Translations under genes and position numbers: made by a program | Shown: positions 26,468 to 34,445 of the stretch, piece by piece | Layout: the number at the start of each line of letters is the position of its first letter | How positions within the stretch are numbered: the stretch's first letter is position 1 | Source: Hyphomicrobiales bacterium | Lineage (GTDB): Bacteria; Pseudomonadota; Alphaproteobacteria; Rhizobiales; Rhizobiaceae | Length of the DNA stretch: 58,850 nt | Direction: 5' to 3' | NCBI GenBank assembly: GCA_900468625.1 | Contig: UBUL01000003.1 | Span: 1-58,850, forward strand | Notes under the pieces: generated by a model | The model's input: only the letters and a program-made list of their open reading frames with translations | What the model was told of the DNA's origin: nothing | The model's database searches: none

Positions 26468-26851
26468 TTAGTGACGCGCGTTGACCGGTATATGCAGCGA
26501 GGCCTGTGCCTTTTCCGCGGCTGCCCGCAGACGCTTGTCTTTGGTCCATAAGGACGTTTTGTGGTCAAGAAGAACGGACGCCAGCAAGTGAGCATCCGTG
26601 TAGCCAATGCCCATACTGAAGAGAGCATGTCGATCGATCATTATCATAACTTCGTCATGTGTTGCGACCACTGCGCCGCGCTGCGCCGACAGGAAAGCTA
26701 TCACGTTGCTGCGATCCCGAAGGCTGCCAAGAGCCAGCTCGCCGATCACGCTCGGATGGCACAGCAGTCGATCATCTTCAATAATCCTGCCCAGCTCCGC
26801 GTCGGCAGATCGGAAATGATCAATCCAGATCGAAGTGTCCGCCAATATCAC
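26468..26851 (-). CDS. vapC: VapC-type PIN-domain ribonuclease toxin
   Basis: VapC toxins are Mg-dependent ribonucleases. The 127-residue product has the four acidic positions of the PIN domain: Asp5 (LADTSIWIDHF), Glu in SVIGELALG (about 38), Asp in GYTDAHLLAS (about 84) and Asp in LWTKDKRL (about 103). It follows vapB with a four-base overlap, as expected for a toxin-antitoxin operon. Confidence 0.93.
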   Translation of the reverse strand: MILADTSIWIDHFRSADAELGRIIEDDRLLCHPSVIGELALGSLRDRSNVIAFLSAQRGAVVATHDEVMIMIDRHALFSMGIGYTDAHLLASVLLDHKTSLWTKDKRLRAAAEKAQASLHIPVNARH

Positions 26852-27048
26852 TTAACTGCTGCGCTCCGGCGGCGCGGAGGTGCCTCTGCGTCCGGCATGC
26901 TTCCTCCGAGCGCGATGAGGCGTTTTCCGGACTCTACACGAACAAGCGTCTCCAATGCTTGGCGAACGAGCGCCGCGGTTTCCTTGGTCCCGGTCAATGA
27001 TTTCGCCCTATCCATGAGTGCATCGTCGAGATTGATAGTAGATCGCAT
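26848..27048 (-). CDS. vapB: VapB-type antitoxin
   Basis: The 66-residue protein begins with a ribbon-helix-helix segment (MRSTINLDDALMDRAKSLTG) that normally binds the operon promoter. Its C-terminal half (LIALGGSMPDAEAPPRRRSA) matches the toxin-wrapping tail of VapB antitoxins. It is the upstream gene and overlaps vapC. Confidence 0.92.
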   Translation of the reverse strand: MRSTINLDDALMDRAKSLTGTKETAALVRQALETLVRVESGKRLIALGGSMPDAEAPPRRRSAAVK

Positions 27049-27431
27049 GAGTCGAATCCCTTATTGAGGCATATAAAATAGCACCAGTTGGTGATAAAAT
27101 CTACGCCTCATTTCTGCTTCCATAGGCAGGGCATTGTCCCCACCCCCTCTTACGTTTGGGCTTCAACTCGCCGAGCGGAGATCGGACGGTGAAATGTCTC
27201 CTATTTCGAACCAATTGCGGACTTTCACAAAACGCCAGGCCGGGTGAGCTTCCCATGGAAATCAACTGGCGTATTGATCGACACTGCGATGGGTAATTGC
27301 AGAACCGCCATTGCACAACACGAAACGGCCGCATTGACATGATATGCCGATAACCATGTCGCGATGCCGCGCTCCAGACGGCGATATTAATAGCAAAAGC
27401 AACATCAGTCGCGTCATCATCCTCTATATCA
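27049..27431. other. Intergenic region upstream of desaturase operon 1
   Basis: This 383-base gap separates divergent vapB and the desaturase operon. Frames crossing it show no protein character. It must contain both promoters, but none could be selected with confidence. Confidence 0.35.
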
Positions 27432-27695
27432 TTGTTTAAGGAGCAAGCCGTAAAAAGCTTGAATTGTCAGTTGGTTTCAACACAACAACCACACCCGCCG
27501 ACCCATAAAACCACCTTCGATACCACCGCATCAAAGACTACATTTGCGAGCTTGAAGCGAAGATACGAACAATTTCAGCTATTGGCGCATGAGCGCGCCC
27601 GGGCTGGCGACCAAATTGAGGCGGAAAACATGTTTCAACATGCGGAGCATTACTATCGCGCCGCAGCCCTACAAAAGGCTGGCTACAACCGTTGA
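27432..27695 (+). CDS. DUF4167-like small protein, copy 1
   Basis: The 87-residue product ends in RRYEQFQLLAHERARAGD and then EAENMFQHAEHYYRAA, the pattern of DUF4167 proteins. That region is shared with the copy at 43336-43578 (SRYEQYTVSAREAAQAGD, QHAEHFYRTA). Its stop overlaps the start of the desaturase by four bases. The first 40 residues are low complexity and differ between copies. Confidence 0.7.
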   Translation: MFKEQAVKSLNCQLVSTQQPHPPTHKTTFDTTASKTTFASLKRRYEQFQLLAHERARAGDQIEAENMFQHAEHYYRAAALQKAGYNR

Positions 27696-28729
27696 TCACA
27701 ATGACCGTCTCCGGATGCCAAAACGAGCCAGATGCAGCAGCCTGGCTGAAAATTCTGTCGAAATATCGTACACCCAGCCCACGTCGCAGTGCCTTTGAAC
27801 TTGCCGTGACAGCCATTCCTTTTGCCGCGTTCTGGGTCTTGACTTGGGTCGCTGTGCACTACGGATTCTGGTACGGCCTCATCCTTGTTGTCCCAGCCGC
27901 GGCGTTTCTGTTGCGCCTGTTCATGATCCAGCACGATTGCGGCCACGGTTCATTCTTTGCAAATCGTCGCTTTGACGACTGGATCGGGCGTATTCTTGGT
28001 ATCTTGACCCTAACACCTTACGACTATTGGCGGCGCGCGCATGCCGAACATCATGCATCAGCCGGAAACCTGAATGAGCGCGGTATTGGCGACATAACCA
28101 CGCTAACCGTAAGTGAATACTATGCTCGCTCCAAATGGGGGCGAATTGGGTATCGTCTCTATAGGCATCCGCTCGTGATGTTCGGGATTGGGCCGGTGTG
28201 GCTTTTTCTATTCCAGCAACGTCTCCCGGTCGGCATGTTGCGTGCCGGTCTCCTGCCATGGGTATCGGCAATGTCGACCAATCTGGCGCTTGCTGTGATC
28301 ATGTCGCTTCTCATCTGGGCGATTGGGCCTGCAGCCTTCTTCATGATCCATCTGCCGATCGTTTTGCTGGCTGGCGCCGTTGGTATCTGGCTCTTTTATG
28401 TGCAGCATCAGTTCGAGGAAACGCACTGGTCAAAGAAGCCGGAGTGGCAATTTCCGAACGCCGCATTGCATGGTGCTTCCCATTATGACTTGCCGCCCGT
28501 TCTGCACTGGGTGACCGGCAATATCGGCATTCATCATGTGCATCATCTCTGCAGCCGCATTCCCTATTATCGCCTGCCGGAGGTTTTGCGAAACCATCCA
28601 GAACTTGGTGAGATAGGCCGGATCACGTTGCGTCAGAGCCTGCGATGCGTAAAGCTCGTGCTTTGGGACGAGGGCGGCCAGAAGCTGGTTTCATTCCGCG
28701 ATGCAGCCGAAATCGCGAGGGCCTCTTAA
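27692..28729 (+). CDS. Membrane fatty acid desaturase, copy 1
   Basis: Integral-membrane desaturases insert double bonds using a di-iron centre bound by three histidine boxes. All are present: HDCGHGSF (about 81-88), HAEHHASAG (about 116-124) and HHVHHL (about 284-289). Four hydrophobic helices flank them. The TTG at 27692 is chosen over ATG 27701 because it aligns with the ATG of the second copy and overlaps the stop of the preceding gene. The copy at 42293-43339 is similar along its whole length. Acyl substrate and position are not visible. Confidence 0.9.
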   Translation: MITMTVSGCQNEPDAAAWLKILSKYRTPSPRRSAFELAVTAIPFAAFWVLTWVAVHYGFWYGLILVVPAAAFLLRLFMIQHDCGHGSFFANRRFDDWIGRILGILTLTPYDYWRRAHAEHHASAGNLNERGIGDITTLTVSEYYARSKWGRIGYRLYRHPLVMFGIGPVWLFLFQQRLPVGMLRAGLLPWVSAMSTNLALAVIMSLLIWAIGPAAFFMIHLPIVLLAGAVGIWLFYVQHQFEETHWSKKPEWQFPNAALHGASHYDLPPVLHWVTGNIGIHHVHHLCSRIPYYRLPEVLRNHPELGEIGRITLRQSLRCVKLVLWDEGGQKLVSFRDAAEIARAS

Positions 28730-28806
28730 GACCATATTGGCGGCGAAGCGATCTCATAGTGTTGATCGGAAGTTCGCATATCGCCATTCAAGGCTGCAGG
28801 AGCCGG

Positions 28807-28944
28807 CTATTTGGCGACATCGCTCGCTGCAGGAGCTGCTGGCTCAGAGCGCTTGTGAGTTCCGCTTAGTCCATAGAGAATGGAAAGTGCCAGGCCGATA
28901 ACCATGGCGGTGACCATTATTCTCTTGCCAAATCGGGATTCCAT
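28807..28944 (-). CDS. 45-residue single-span membrane protein
   Basis: The ATG at 28944 (MESRFGKRIMVTAMVIG) gives a tiny protein with one membrane helix and an Ala/Pro-rich tail (EPAAPAASDVAK). The longer frame from 28992 is less likely. AGAAGAA lies upstream. Function unknown. Confidence 0.5.
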   Translation of the reverse strand: MESRFGKRIMVTAMVIGLALSILYGLSGTHKRSEPAAPAASDVAK

Positions 28945-29079
28945 TCTGGTTCTTCTCCGAACGTTCAGTAGAACAGTTCCTATAAGGGGCAATACACACT
29001 TTTAGTTGGCAACGGCGCCGGTGAAGGACCAGGAATAATGTTGACTTGACCCCTCGAAACCGACTGCACCAAAACGCCT

Positions 29080-30984
29080 TCAGTGAACCGGCGCGCGTTT
29101 CGTCAGCTCGGCAACCTTCTTGACATGCTTGACAGCTGCGCTTCCGCCACTCGTCTGCGTAAACAAGGAAAGACGGCTGCCGTCATCGTCGGCGATCGGT
29201 GTTAGTGCCTGATCCATATAGGCCTTTGACGTTTTATCCCTGGCGATCAGGTAGGCGGAGAAAGAGAGGCTGGTGATTGCTCCGGCGAGCCTCAAATGTT
29301 TCACGAGGGTGCCGCCGATGAATTTTGGCCAAAACCATAGGGGATTTTCCCTCTTCAGATCCGGCCGACGCTCATCTGGATGCTTCAACCGCATCACGCC
29401 GCTTTGCAAGGGATGAACGTTTTCGAGCGGCACCGTTGTTGCAAAGGATATCAGCACCTTCACCAGACTGGCGACCGGCATGCCGGTGGCGACAGCGCGA
29501 CGCAGCAACGTTTTCATATGTTGCGGAGAATAATAGAGGGACCAGGCCTCCTGATAGATCTCCTCCCACTCCACCTTGCTCATCTTATCATGCGCTGTGC
29601 AGACACGTTCGACGTCGTATATGTTGAGATCATCGTCCATGCTGATGCCATTGCGCCAGAGCGTCTGGTGATCTTCCGAGCCGGGTAGCGGGGTGAGCAC
29701 GAAGAACTCAATGACGTCGAGCGGCAGTTCCTCCTGGATGATGCGAATATCGCGGCGAATGGTATCCGGCGTATCGGAAGGAAAGCCGAGGATGTAACCC
29801 GCAAGCGTCATGATGCCTTGCGCTTTCCAGGCGAGCAGCATCTTGCGATACTCGGTTATTTTGTTCTGGTTCTTCTTCGCCGCGACGAGATTGTCGGGAT
29901 TGACATTTTCAAGCCCGATAAAAACGCGAGTAACACCGGCGCGCTTGGATTTTTCAATGAAGTTCGGGATCTTGTGACAGAGCGTGTCGACCTGGATCAT
30001 CAAGCCGAGCGGAATGCCGTGTTGCTCCTTCAACTCGATAAGGCGGTCGAAGATTGCCTCCCAATCTCGGTTCCGAGCAAAATTGTCATCCGTGATGAAG
30101 AACTTGTGAATTCCCTGCGCCCAATTCAGGCGCACCAGCGTTTCGATATCATCGGCGGAGCGAAAGCGCGATTTACGGCCCTGGACATTGATGATCGTGC
30201 AGAATGAACATTGATATGGGCATCCGCGCCCTGCATCGAAGCTGCTGCTGAGGCCAAGCGTGTGTTCGATGCTATCCTTGGGCAGAAAGGGCACCGGGCT
30301 ACCCTTGATGCCGGGCAGATCATTCATGAAATTATAGAGGGGTTTCAATGCCCCCTGCGAAGCATCGCGCAGGACAGCTTCGAGGCGCCCCTCGGCTTCG
30401 CCCGCAAACATCGCAATGCCCATCTCCCGGCAGGCATCCAGTTCGATGGCGGCGCCGTCAAGCATGGCCAGGCAGCCGGAAATGTGAAAGCCACCCATGC
30501 AAACGGCGATATCGGCTTCTCGGAACGGGCGGGCAATATCAAGCGCGCGGGGATATTGGTTGGATTGAACACCCACCAGCGCCACCATTCCGAAATTGTG
30601 GTTCTGGCGCAGCTTTTCGATGAGTGATGCGATTTTGATGCGGGTATTGGTTTCATCGATGACCATGATGTCAATTCCGACATCAGGACCAAGGATCGCA
30701 CGCTCCGCACAATCACGGGCGATGCCATAGATGGCAGCCAGTGAGTTGGAAGGAATCATCGCTCTCCACCATCGGATAACGTAGCCGTCATCGTCGTAGT
30801 GAGAGGGTTTTATAAGAATGAGCTGGAAGCGTCGATGACGCGCCTCGATCTGTTGGGCCAAAGATCTATCTTTCGGTTGAGGCGCTCGCCCTAGGGTAAC
30901 AGGCAATATTTTAGATGCAAGGAATAGATTGGGATTGGCTCTGTAGGACTTCTCCGCCGATGTTGATCGGGCTGTCGGCGACAA
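29080..30984 (-). CDS. B12-binding-domain radical SAM protein
   Basis: The 634-residue product has an N-terminal region with the features of a cobalamin-binding domain (about 55-200, MVALVGVQSNQYPRALDIAR and CMGGFHISG), although the canonical DxHxxG is not evident. The radical SAM cluster CPYQCSFC is at about residue 260, followed by KFFITDDNFARN and VFIGLEN. A C-terminal extension follows from about 500. Such proteins do methylation, ring formation or lipid and tetrapyrrole modification (BchE, HpnJ types). Neighbouring desaturase and small membrane genes hint at a lipid role, but the substrate is not known. Confidence 0.88.
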   Translation of the reverse strand: MSPTARSTSAEKSYRANPNLFLASKILPVTLGRAPQPKDRSLAQQIEARHRRFQLILIKPSHYDDDGYVIRWWRAMIPSNSLAAIYGIARDCAERAILGPDVGIDIMVIDETNTRIKIASLIEKLRQNHNFGMVALVGVQSNQYPRALDIARPFREADIAVCMGGFHISGCLAMLDGAAIELDACREMGIAMFAGEAEGRLEAVLRDASQGALKPLYNFMNDLPGIKGSPVPFLPKDSIEHTLGLSSSFDAGRGCPYQCSFCTIINVQGRKSRFRSADDIETLVRLNWAQGIHKFFITDDNFARNRDWEAIFDRLIELKEQHGIPLGLMIQVDTLCHKIPNFIEKSKRAGVTRVFIGLENVNPDNLVAAKKNQNKITEYRKMLLAWKAQGIMTLAGYILGFPSDTPDTIRRDIRIIQEELPLDVIEFFVLTPLPGSEDHQTLWRNGISMDDDLNIYDVERVCTAHDKMSKVEWEEIYQEAWSLYYSPQHMKTLLRRAVATGMPVASLVKVLISFATTVPLENVHPLQSGVMRLKHPDERRPDLKRENPLWFWPKFIGGTLVKHLRLAGAITSLSFSAYLIARDKTSKAYMDQALTPIADDDGSRLSLFTQTSGGSAAVKHVKKVAELTKRAPVH

Positions 30985-31173
30985 TCACCCTTTGTCGATT
31001 AAATCTGTCCGCGCATTGCCAAATCAGAAATAGAGCCTATGTTGGGTAAATCGACCATTGCTTGTGATGTCGCTCAAGAGCTACAGGGCTCCCTCGGATT
31101 TCCGCTCAAATAATCGATCTGATCCTGCAAGGTATTGCGGGAACTACGACAATTGCTTCGAAAGGAAATCACC

Positions 31174-31383
31174 ATGGCCGCGGGCACCCTAAAATGGTTT
31201 GATGCCGGCAGAGGATTTGGATTCATCCAACCCGATGACGCCAGCACGGATGTATTCGTGCATATATCCGCCTTGGAACGCGACGGGATTAGCGCACTGA
31301 AGGACGGTCAGAAGGTTAGCTATGATCTTATCCAGGATCATAAAACCGGTAAAAGCTCAGCCGACAATGTTCAGGCGATTTAA
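31174..31383 (+). CDS. Cold-shock protein (CspA family), copy 1
   Basis: The 69-residue single-domain protein has both RNA-binding motifs (GRGFGFIQP and DVFVHISAL). It acts as an RNA chaperone. ATG 31174 has GAAAGGAAATC upstream; the upstream in-frame start at 31135 would lie in the 5' leader. Residues 7-10 are KWFD where KWFN is usual. Its 3' side carries the first copy of the GACCACGGATGTACTGGCA element. Confidence 0.93.
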   Translation: MAAGTLKWFDAGRGFGFIQPDDASTDVFVHISALERDGISALKDGQKVSYDLIQDHKTGKSSADNVQAI

Positions 31384-31401
31384 GCTTGTCACTCATTCCA
31401 G

Positions 31402-31423
31402 CTGACCACGGATGTACTGGCAG
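31402..31423 (+). repeat. GACCACGGATGTACTGGCA element, copy A
   Basis: CTGACCACGGATGTACTGGC followed by AG lies 19 bases after the stop of cold-shock gene 1. It is followed by AATGACCG, as at copy D. The downstream hairpin (GAGATCGGG/CCCATCT, about 31442-31472) is imperfect and has only a short T-run. Confidence 0.8.
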
Positions 31424-31581
31424 CAGAATTGAATGACCGTAGGAGATCGGGATAACACCCATCTTATTGGAATCAGTCGTATTCTCACCTGCATCTACGA
31501 AGTGGTAAGAGACGCATGTAATAGCAAGCTGAATAGAACTCAGCATCTGCATAATCAAACAGCAATCGGCTCGTGCCTGCT

Positions 31582-31652
31582 TTGACCACGCATGTACTGG
31601 CACTGCAGGATTGCGAACCTTTGGAAAGGTCGGGCATTCCCCGGCCTTTTTG
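31582..31652 (+). ncRNA. Repeat element copy B with terminator (candidate small RNA)
   Basis: The element (TTGACCACGCATGTACTGGC, one mismatch to the others) is followed after a short spacer by a 9-bp hairpin AAGGTCGGG (31626-31634)/CCCGGCCTT (31640-31648) with loop CATTC and a T-run. The same arrangement is found at copy D, where the hairpin has the same sequence. It could be a small RNA or the 3' end of the cold-shock mRNA. The 5' end is unknown. Confidence 0.55.
31626..31652 (+). terminator. Rho-independent terminator of element B
   Basis: A 9-bp stem (31626-31634 with 31640-31648, one G-U pair) and loop of five bases, followed by TTTTTGTTTT. It resembles the minus-strand terminator at 41074-41099. 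Confidence 0.85.
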
Positions 31653-31667
31653 TTTTGGAGAAATATA

Positions 31668-31832
31668 ATGACGAAGACAAATGCAGAGAAGCTCCTTCAG
31701 CGAGCGCTACGCCAAGTGAAGAACACAAGCGGTGGCGGGCACTTGGGAGGCACTAATTTCGGGCAAACCTATGATGCGAAGACATCGTCCAGCAAGAATG
31801 GAAACGATAAGTCACGCAAGCCCCGCGCATGA
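31668..31832 (+). CDS. 54-residue orphan basic protein
   Basis: ATG 31668 has a GGAG nine bases upstream. The product (MTKTNAEKLLQRALRQVKN) is basic, glycine- and serine-rich, and probably disordered. It sits directly after the element B terminator. Function unknown. Confidence 0.55.
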   Translation: MTKTNAEKLLQRALRQVKNTSGGGHLGGTNFGQTYDAKTSSSKNGNDKSRKPRA

Positions 31833-32013
31833 AATAGCCTTAAATGGAGAGCGATAGTGTTGCATCAGCGTCGCTCTCGTCTTGTCCTACCAGAATGTGG
31901 GCGTCGCCTCAGCGGTAGCAGGGCTCTTGCAAAGGCGGAAGTTTCAGATAGCCGCGCGAGCCGGCTTGAAACATCAGCCGCAGACTGCTTTCCGCAACAT
32001 GGAGGAAACAGCT

Positions 32014-32259
32014 ATGCACGTCCAAAATCCTGTCGTCCCGGCCGGCCTGGGGTTGCGGCTTCCTGATCCGACGAGCGCTGGAGCGATCGGCCCTCCGGAC
32101 CTGGAAACCTCCGATGTGGCATCCAGAGAGGCTTACGAGCGTGGAGGCGACGCTGGCATGCGGGAGACGCAAGATGAAGAGAATCCATATCCAGAAGGAT
32201 GCGTGCTCGCGAAAGCCTTTGAACACGGCTATCTCGACGGCCAAAAGGCGCGGCGATAA
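32014..32259 (+). CDS. Ribosome modulation factor-like small protein
   Basis: ATG 32014 is preceded by GGAGG at a spacing of eight bases. The 81-residue product has a Pro-rich N-terminus, then AYERGGDAGMRETQDEENPYP and AKAFEHGYLDGQ. This is the RMF/CrpP-like pattern: a Gly-rich helix, a central PYP and a second AxxxxGxxxG helix. RMF inactivates ribosomes as 100S dimers in resting cells. The assignment is by pattern; a ribosomal role is inferred. Confidence 0.6.
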   Translation: MHVQNPVVPAGLGLRLPDPTSAGAIGPPDLETSDVASREAYERGGDAGMRETQDEENPYPEGCVLAKAFEHGYLDGQKARR

Positions 32260-32409
32260 CACGATGATGTTTAGGACCAGCCTCGCATGAAGCAGATCTG
32301 AAAGATCGCGACACGCTTTCGTTTCCATCCCTTTAGACAAGTTCATTCAGCGGGTGGTACTGACAATGACGGCAGAGGTTTTCTCTCCGCGATCCCTGGG
32401 AGGAGATCA

Positions 32410-32673
32410 ATGGGTTCTGTTATCAAGGTGGGATTTTCTCTTATTTGGGAGACGCCGGTCCTCATCCATAAGGGTGACTTCTGTACCAGGGCGATAGATG
32501 GTCCCAGAGAGGCGCTGCGATATCTGCAGCGAGATTTTGACCAACACTCTGGTCAGCTTTATTGGAACGCGGTTTATTCCTGTATGAAAGCGCTTCGATA
32601 TCGATCCGCCGCCGAAATTGCCCGCAAATATTTTGTTATCGCTTGTGACAATGCCTTGATCGATGCCCGTTAA
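32410..32673 (+). CDS. DUF982-family protein
   Basis: The 87-residue product follows the DUF982 pattern common in rhizobia: W-x-x-PV near residue 13, PREALRYL (about 32-39), a central LYWNAVYSCMKAL, and a final ARKYFVIACDNA. A strong GGGAGGAG precedes the ATG. Function of the family is unknown. Confidence 0.8.
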   Translation: MGSVIKVGFSLIWETPVLIHKGDFCTRAIDGPREALRYLQRDFDQHSGQLYWNAVYSCMKALRYRSAAEIARKYFVIACDNALIDAR

Positions 32674-32764
32674 ACTAGTGTTGTACCGGTCAACGGCCAC
32701 GGCAAACGGTGGCCGGTATGGGTAAAGATTAATAGGCAACGGGCGGCTCTGTGAGATGCTGCCT

Positions 32765-32962
32765 TTACTTCGAATCCCTGATAATGCGGCGAGCGGCATC
32801 TTTTTCGTTGAGGATGGCGCAGAAGACTTGCGCTTCCTTCTCTGGCAAGTTCTCAAGCTCCCAGGTCGACGGCTTTGCAGGCACTCCGGTAAATATATCA
32901 TAGACGGTCCAGGAAAAATCCATTTCCTGACGAACGGCATAGCGTCTGGTGCTTGTTGCCAT
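32765..32962 (-). CDS. 65-residue orphan protein
   Basis: ATG 32962 (MATSTRRYAVRQEMDFSWTV) is preceded by AGGAGAATGCG, which decides the start. The product looks like a compact alpha/beta protein with a central WTVYDIFTGVPA and a helical end (LNEKDAARRIIR). It resembles small conserved rhizobial proteins of unknown function. Confidence 0.6.
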   Translation of the reverse strand: MATSTRRYAVRQEMDFSWTVYDIFTGVPAKPSTWELENLPEKEAQVFCAILNEKDAARRIIRDSK

Positions 32963-33072
32963 CGCATTCTCCTGAAGGATGGCTGCGGCCGAAACGGCCT
33001 TTGCGTTCATCGATCGTTTTCACAATATCACGCGACAGTCGAATAGTCTGCCGTCGTAAGATTGATCGGTAT

Positions 33073-33282
33073 TTATTGTGCCGGAGCGGCTGCGGGCGGA
33101 ACGGTTGTAGATTGAACAGTTGGAGCAGGCGCGTAGGCTGATCGTATGATTGGCCAGAAATTCCACACGAGAGCAGCCAAGACGAGAACAACCAGCATCG
33201 GGAGTAATATATCCAATTGGCGACCAGATCTGGGAGTTGTCCTTCGTTGGTCGCGGTTTGGTTTATCGAAATCGTTACTCAT
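33073..33282 (-). CDS. Small single-span membrane protein, paralogue B
   Basis: The 69-residue product begins MSNDFDKPNRDQRRTTPRSG, then has one membrane helix (ILLPMLVVLVLAALVWNF) followed by WP and a Pro/Ala tail. It is a paralogue of the gene at 24347-24565. AGAAAAAT precedes the ATG at 33282. It is the third gene of a minus-strand row with the 42-residue and CPI-motif genes. Confidence 0.7.
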   Translation of the reverse strand: MSNDFDKPNRDQRRTTPRSGRQLDILLPMLVVLVLAALVWNFWPIIRSAYAPAPTVQSTTVPPAAAPAQ

Positions 33283-33351
33283 AATATTTTTCTCCCGATA
33301 GTGCCGCTGGAAATCCGATGCGCACTGTTCCCCCATGCAACGAGCAGTCCA

Positions 33352-33519
33352 CTAGCGTACAGTTTGAGGACGCATGGGCCGGTTCCTCTCTATCCTTAGA
33401 GCTTTAAGAAGCGCAGCCTTTTCGAGCCGGCCGGCCACATCACCAGTGGTAATTTGTCGGAAGACCGTTTCGGTCTTCTCGCGGATCGGGCAGGTGAATC
33501 GCTTTGGGCGCTTGGACAT
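33352..33519 (-). CDS. CPI-motif small protein, paralogue 2
   Basis: The 55-residue product (MSKRPKRFTCPIREKTETVF, then GDVAGRLEKAALLKALRIER) aligns along its whole length with the copies at 36037-36207 and 25486-25677. A start at 33525 is possible, but 33519 matches the other copy. It directly follows a 42-residue peptide gene. Function unknown. Confidence 0.7.
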   Translation of the reverse strand: MSKRPKRFTCPIREKTETVFRQITTGDVAGRLEKAALLKALRIERNRPMRPQTVR

Positions 33520-33521
33520 GA

Positions 33522-33650
33522 TCATAACCAAAGATGAACTGGCGGAAGGCTAACGCTCAAAATGGCGGCGGTTCCAGCGATCAATACCGAGGTCTCGATC
33601 AGCATGCGTGTCAACCGGCGCGATGTATTTGCAAAAAGAACGTTTTCCAT
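33522..33650 (-). CDS. 42-residue membrane peptide, copy 1
   Basis: The frame encodes MENVLFANTSRRLTRMLIET and then one hydrophobic helix (SVLIAGTAAILSVSL) with PPVHLWL at the end. It has an AGGAGCC upstream. The same length and plan recur at 36210-36338, where the helix is SVLLAITAAILSVGF and the end is SLHLWS. It overlaps or abuts the CPI-motif gene. Two independent copies with matching ends show that it is a real gene. Confidence 0.65.
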   Translation of the reverse strand: MENVLFANTSRRLTRMLIETSVLIAGTAAILSVSLPPVHLWL

Positions 33651-33867
33651 TTTGGCTCCTTGTTATAATTATTTTCTAGGAATTTGGCATAATATCACAG
33701 TTTCTTAGAAAAGTTTCATAAAGTTTATGAAATATTAATTCAGATTTTTCTTAATATCCGGCCGGGCCGCCACGAGGGAAAGTGACTGAATGCTGATTAT
33801 GGGATGGCCCGCCCTTCCGAAGACATCGAGTATGATGATCCGTCACTGAAGGAAGCGGTGTCGATCC

Positions 33868-34020
33868 ATGACGATTTCGATTTTGGGCATCGATATAGAC
33901 AAGAATAGCTACAGCATTGTCGGTGTCGACAGCAAAGGTGTGGTGATTGTCCGCCGAACGATGCGGCGGCAGATGCTCATTGAGTTTGTCAGCAAGATGC
34001 TGAGGTACATCATCGCTACC
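33868..34020 (+). pseudogene. IS110-family transposase, N-terminal remnant
   Basis: The frame starts MTISILGIDIDKNSYSIVG and continues to LIEFVSKM, the N-terminal RuvC-like part of IS110 transposases with its first Asp. Resemblance ends near codon 43. The rest of the transposase is missing, so the element is truncated. Confidence 0.8.
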
Positions 34021-34437
34021 CTCGCGTCCCGACCTGAAGAGCTTTGCCCAATCCTTTCAGCCAGTCGATGCGGAGGGTGCGGGATAGTCATTATAAATAA
34101 CTTCCCGCATTGCCGCCGGCGTAGAAAAGCATTCGCAGCACCTTATTGAATAGCGTGCGTGACTTCAAACTCTGGATAAGAGCTGGATTGGCCAGCATCA
34201 TGAGACCGAACGCTTCGTGTCGGCGAGCCCTGCAGTCAGATGCAAAGCGATCTCCTCGCTCAGCCTGCGTCGGCGGACGAACGACCCGAATCCCGCCGAA
34301 CGCAGAGCGCCGGGTGTTCGGGTTGCGGATCTGCACCGCGAAGAATTCCAGAAAGTGTCGCTTGTGCACCGCGTTCTACGCTATCATGAGCGGCAAGCGG
34401 GCATCTGCGGTGACGGCAATAAGCTCGTTCATCGGAA
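34021..34437. other. Region between the IS110 remnant and the IS6 insertion
   Basis: No recognised gene. The plus-strand frame ending just before the insertion (VRVADLHREEFQKVSLVHRV) has some protein character and could be the 5' part of a gene broken by the IS. This is uncertain. Confidence 0.35.
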
Positions 34438-34445
34438 GGATTGCG

